DNA of 35,857 nucleotides from contig CANKVN010000015.1 in NCBI GenBank assembly GCA_947487055.1, positions 1 through 35,857 of the forward strand, given 5' to 3'. Positions 33,681 through 35,857 of the stretch are shown piece by piece. The position numbers and the translations under genes are program-made. This stretch comes from Flavobacteriales bacterium (lineage in GTDB: Bacteria; Bacteroidota; Bacteroidia; NS11-12g; UBA955). How positions within the stretch are numbered: the first letter of the stretch is position 1; each line of letters starts with the position of its first letter. A model generated the notes under the pieces. It was not told where the DNA came from and made no database searches. It saw only the letters and a list, made by a program, of their open reading frames with translations.

Positions 33681-35579
33681 ATGAGTAAGATTATAGGTAT
33701 TGACTTAGGCACAACCAACAGTTGCGTTGCTGTATTGGAAGGCAACGAACCAGTTGTAATTGCAAACAGTGAAGGCAGACGCACCACCCCATCCATTGTT
33801 GCATTTCTTGATGGTGGAAACGGTGAACGTAAGGTAGGCGACCCCGCAAAAAGGCAAGCCATCACCAACCCCAGACACACCATTTCATCCATTAAACGTT
33901 TTATGGGTGAAAAATTCTCCAACGTTCAAACAGAAACCGGAAGGGTTAGTTATGAAGTCATTAAAGGTGACAATGACACCCCCCGCGTAAAAATTGGCGA
34001 CCGCACCTACACACCGCAAGAAATAAGTGCGATGGTGCTGCAAAAAATGAAAAAAACCGCTGAGGATTTCCTCGGCCAGGAAGTAACCCGTGCGGTTATT
34101 ACCGTTCCTGCTTATTTTGACGACGCACAGCGCCAGGCGACCAAAGAAGCCGGTGAAATTGCAGGTCTGAAAGTTGAACGTATCATCAATGAACCTACAG
34201 CAGCTGCACTTGCTTACGGAATGGACAAAAAAGGCCAGGACATTAAAATTGCTGTGTACGATTTGGGTGGCGGTACCTTCGACATCAGCGTTCTTGAACT
34301 TGGTGATGGTGTTTTTGAAGTAAAAAGCACCAATGGTGATACCCATCTCGGTGGCGATGATTTTGATCAGGTTATCATCGACTGGTTGGCCGAAGAGTTC
34401 AAAAGTGAGCAAAACATGGATTTGCGCAAAGACCCTATGGCCCTGCAACGCCTTAAGGAAGCAGCAGAGAAAGCCAAAATCGAGCTTTCAAGCAGCACCG
34501 AAACAGACGTAAATCTTCCATACATCACCGCCATTGACGGCGTTCCTGCTCACTTGGTCCGCAAGCTTACCCGTTCTAAATTTGAACAACTTGCCAGCAG
34601 TTTGATTCAGCGTACCCTTGAGCCCTGCAAAAAGGCCCTCTCCGACGCCGGAATGAAGCCATCCGACATTGATGATGTGATTTTGGTAGGTGGCTCTACC
34701 CGCATACCTGCCATTCAAAAATTGGTAGAAGACTTTTTTGGCAAATCGCCAAGTAAAGGGGTAAACCCAGACGAAGTGGTTGCCATTGGTGCAGCCCTTC
34801 AGGGTGGTGTATTGACTGGTGAAGTTAAAGACATCCTGTTGTTGGACGTAACTCCGCTGAGCCTGGGAATCGAGACCATGGGAAGCGTATTTACCAAAAT
34901 GATTGAGTCCAACACAACCATTCCCACCAAAAAGACAGAAGTATACAGCACGGCTGCCGACAATCAGCCACAGGTGGAAATTCATGTATTGCAGGGAGAA
35001 AGACCAATGGCGCGCGACAACAAAACCATTGGTAAATTTATCCTGGACGGCATTCCCCCCTCACCCCGCGGCGTTCCTCAGATTGAGGTAACCTTCGACA
35101 TTGATGCCAATGGTATCTTGAGCGTTAGCGCCAAAGACAAAGCCACCGGTAAAGAACAAAAGATCCGCATTGAAGCCAGCAGCGGATTGAGCAAGGAGGA
35201 TATCGAGAAAATGAAGCAGGAAGCCCAGGAAAATGCAGAAGCAGATGCCAAGCGCCGTGAGGAGGTAGACAAACTCAATGCCGCAGATGCGCTGATTTTT
35301 AGCTCTGAGAAGCAAATTAAAGAGTATGGCGACAAAATCCCTGCGGAGAAAAAAACAGCTATCGAAAGCGCCCTGGAATCATTGAAAAAAGCACACGAAA
35401 CCAAGGATTTGGATACCATTGAAACCGCCAGCACAGAACTCAACAACGCGTGGCAGGCAGCCAGCCAGGATATGTACAATGCAGCCAATCAGGCCGAGCA
35501 AACTACAGGAACTGAAGGTGCCGGAAAAACCGATACTGACGGCAAGGTAGAAGATGTGGATTTCGAAGAAGTGAAATAA
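33681..35579 (+). CDS. dnaK: Molecular chaperone DnaK (Hsp70)
   Basis: The 632-residue protein is full length. The N-terminal ATPase domain has [28 protein letters not shown] and [13 protein letters not shown]. The substrate-binding domain follows from about residue 390 ([16 protein letters not shown]). It ends with the acidic [10 protein letters not shown] tail that binds co-chaperones. It folds and protects proteins with DnaJ and GrpE, which are not in the window. The start is preceded by no usual -7 element but by a sigma-54-like site. A terminator follows 23 bases after the stop. Confidence 0.98.
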   Translation: MSKIIGIDLGTTNSCVAVLEGNEPVVIANSEGRRTTPSIVAFLDGGNGERKVGDPAKRQAITNPRHTISSIKRFMGEKFSNVQTETGRVSYEVIKGDNDTPRVKIGDRTYTPQEISAMVLQKMKKTAEDFLGQEVTRAVITVPAYFDDAQRQATKEAGEIAGLKVERIINEPTAAALAYGMDKKGQDIKIAVYDLGGGTFDISVLELGDGVFEVKSTNGDTHLGGDDFDQVIIDWLAEEFKSEQNMDLRKDPMALQRLKEAAEKAKIELSSSTETDVNLPYITAIDGVPAHLVRKLTRSKFEQLASSLIQRTLEPCKKALSDAGMKPSDIDDVILVGGSTRIPAIQKLVEDFFGKSPSKGVNPDEVVAIGAALQGGVLTGEVKDILLLDVTPLSLGIETMGSVFTKMIESNTTIPTKKTEVYSTAADNQPQVEIHVLQGERPMARDNKTIGKFILDGIPPSPRGVPQIEVTFDIDANGILSVSAKDKATGKEQKIRIEASSGLSKEDIEKMKQEAQENAEADAKRREEVDKLNAADALIFSSEKQIKEYGDKIPAEKKTAIESALESLKKAHETKDLDTIETASTELNNAWQAASQDMYNAANQAEQTTGTEGAGKTDTDGKVEDVDFEEVK

Positions 35580-35601
35580 TTTCTAGCCTGAATAATTTAA
35601 C

Positions 35602-35630
35602 GGGGCCGGCTGAAAAGCCGGCCTTATTTT
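35602..35630 (+). terminator. Rho-independent terminator after dnaK
   Basis: GGCCGGC (35604-35610) and GCCGGCC (35617-35623) form a GC-rich 7-bp stem around a 6-base loop, followed by TTATTTTT. Confidence 0.85.
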
Positions 35631-35638
35631 TATATTCG
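35631..35638 (+). promoter_or_regulatory. Candidate -7 element (TATATTCG)
   Basis: A TAnnTTCG match lies directly after the dnaK terminator and 37 bases upstream of the lipoprotein ATG at 35676. Confidence 0.4.
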
Positions 35639-35675
35639 CAACAAAACAACCAATCCAAGCGTTTTTAAACCACAC

Positions 35676-35857
35676 ATGAACAAACCATTCCTCATTGGTA
35701 TAATATTGCTTATGCTGGGCTCCTGCCAGGATGGCTGCAATCGCAAAACCGATGCAACTGCCCGCACGAAATCCGACTCACTACTAAGCAAATTGCCTGC
35801 TATACAAGACAATCCCGCGGCCCTGCGCGCTTTGGACAGCATTCCTCAGCCAACATT
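35676..35857 (+). CDS. Lipoprotein, N-terminal part (cut by window edge)
   Basis: The frame is open from the ATG at 35676 to the window edge, 60 codons. It begins with a lipoprotein signal (MNKPFLIGIILLMLGSC), with the cysteine of LGSC as the likely lipidated residue. The following 43 residues are polar, with SDSLLSKLPAIQDNPAALRA, which may be the start of a helical repeat. No function can be read from this stretch. The gene follows dnaK after a terminator. Confidence 0.75.
   Translation, partial: MNKPFLIGIILLMLGSCQDGCNRKTDATARTKSDSLLSKLPAIQDNPAALRALDSIPQPT

Noticed and set aside
33885-34985. Long minus-strand frames antisense to dnaK
   Set aside because: Codon bias of a highly conserved gene leaves its reverse strand open; the translations resemble nothing known.
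1-35857. CRISPR array, rRNA genes or prophage
   Set aside because: No regularly spaced direct repeats, no rRNA-like sequence and no phage structural or integrase genes were seen.

Overview
The window looks like chromosomal DNA of a Bacteroidota bacterium, most likely from the Chitinophagales/Sphingobacteriia side, though sequence alone does not fix the order. Four things point there: a PorQ-type type IX secretion protein next to cmk; a TonB-dependent receptor and several lipoproteins and outer-membrane proteins of Bacteroidota type; no Shine-Dalgarno-like leaders; and many TAnnTTTG/TAnnTTCG elements, the known Bacteroidota -7 promoter consensus, just upstream of start codons. Most of the window is densely packed housekeeping DNA. 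No gap without a gene reaches 300 bases.

Layout. 1-1592 (minus): the N-terminal part of a TonB-dependent receptor and a small membrane-anchored protein upstream of it. 1691-3660 (plus): a thiolase overlapping truA. 3638-10873 (minus): porQ, cmk, tpiA and a 1506-residue secreted protein of unknown function. 10975-12679 (plus): ribF overlapping an M23 peptidase that has no ATG start. 12686-13189 (minus): a GmhB-like phosphatase. 13223-15507 (plus): a DPM1-like glycosyltransferase, CorA and a small unknown protein. 15622-18365 (minus): glyS-pgk. 18463-19068 (plus): a REP-associated tyrosine transposase-like gene with three abutting perfect palindromes inside its reading frame. Then come dcd (minus), a CvfB-like RNA-binding protein (plus), a WD40 propeller (minus) and a 4'-phosphopantetheinyl transferase (plus); the last two begin at the same CATG.

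22073-26304 (minus) is a three-gene surface-polysaccharide unit (glycosyltransferase, asparagine-synthetase-type amidotransferase, flippase), followed by tRNA-His with a strong terminator. After it come an outer-membrane barrel-like protein, queD-folE (pterin pathway), an SRPBCC-like protein overlapping an envelope protein, a transaldolase-like aldolase, a coiled-coil LamG-like envelope protein upstream of panB, a lipoprotein, dnaK and the start of another lipoprotein.

How the genes work together. tpiA, pgk and the TalC-like aldolase serve central carbon metabolism. cmk, dcd, ribF, panB, folE and the phosphopantetheinyl transferase serve nucleotide and cofactor supply. glyS, truA and tRNA-His serve translation. 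The rest is mainly envelope biology: T9SS, TonB uptake, peptidoglycan hydrolysis, polysaccharide export and lipoproteins. The observations most worth a second look are the palindromes inside the transposase-like gene, the promoter cores only 1-10 bases from start codons (possible leaderless mRNAs), the shared CATG start of two divergent genes, a glycosyltransferase with no ATG or GTG start, and the giant secreted protein.
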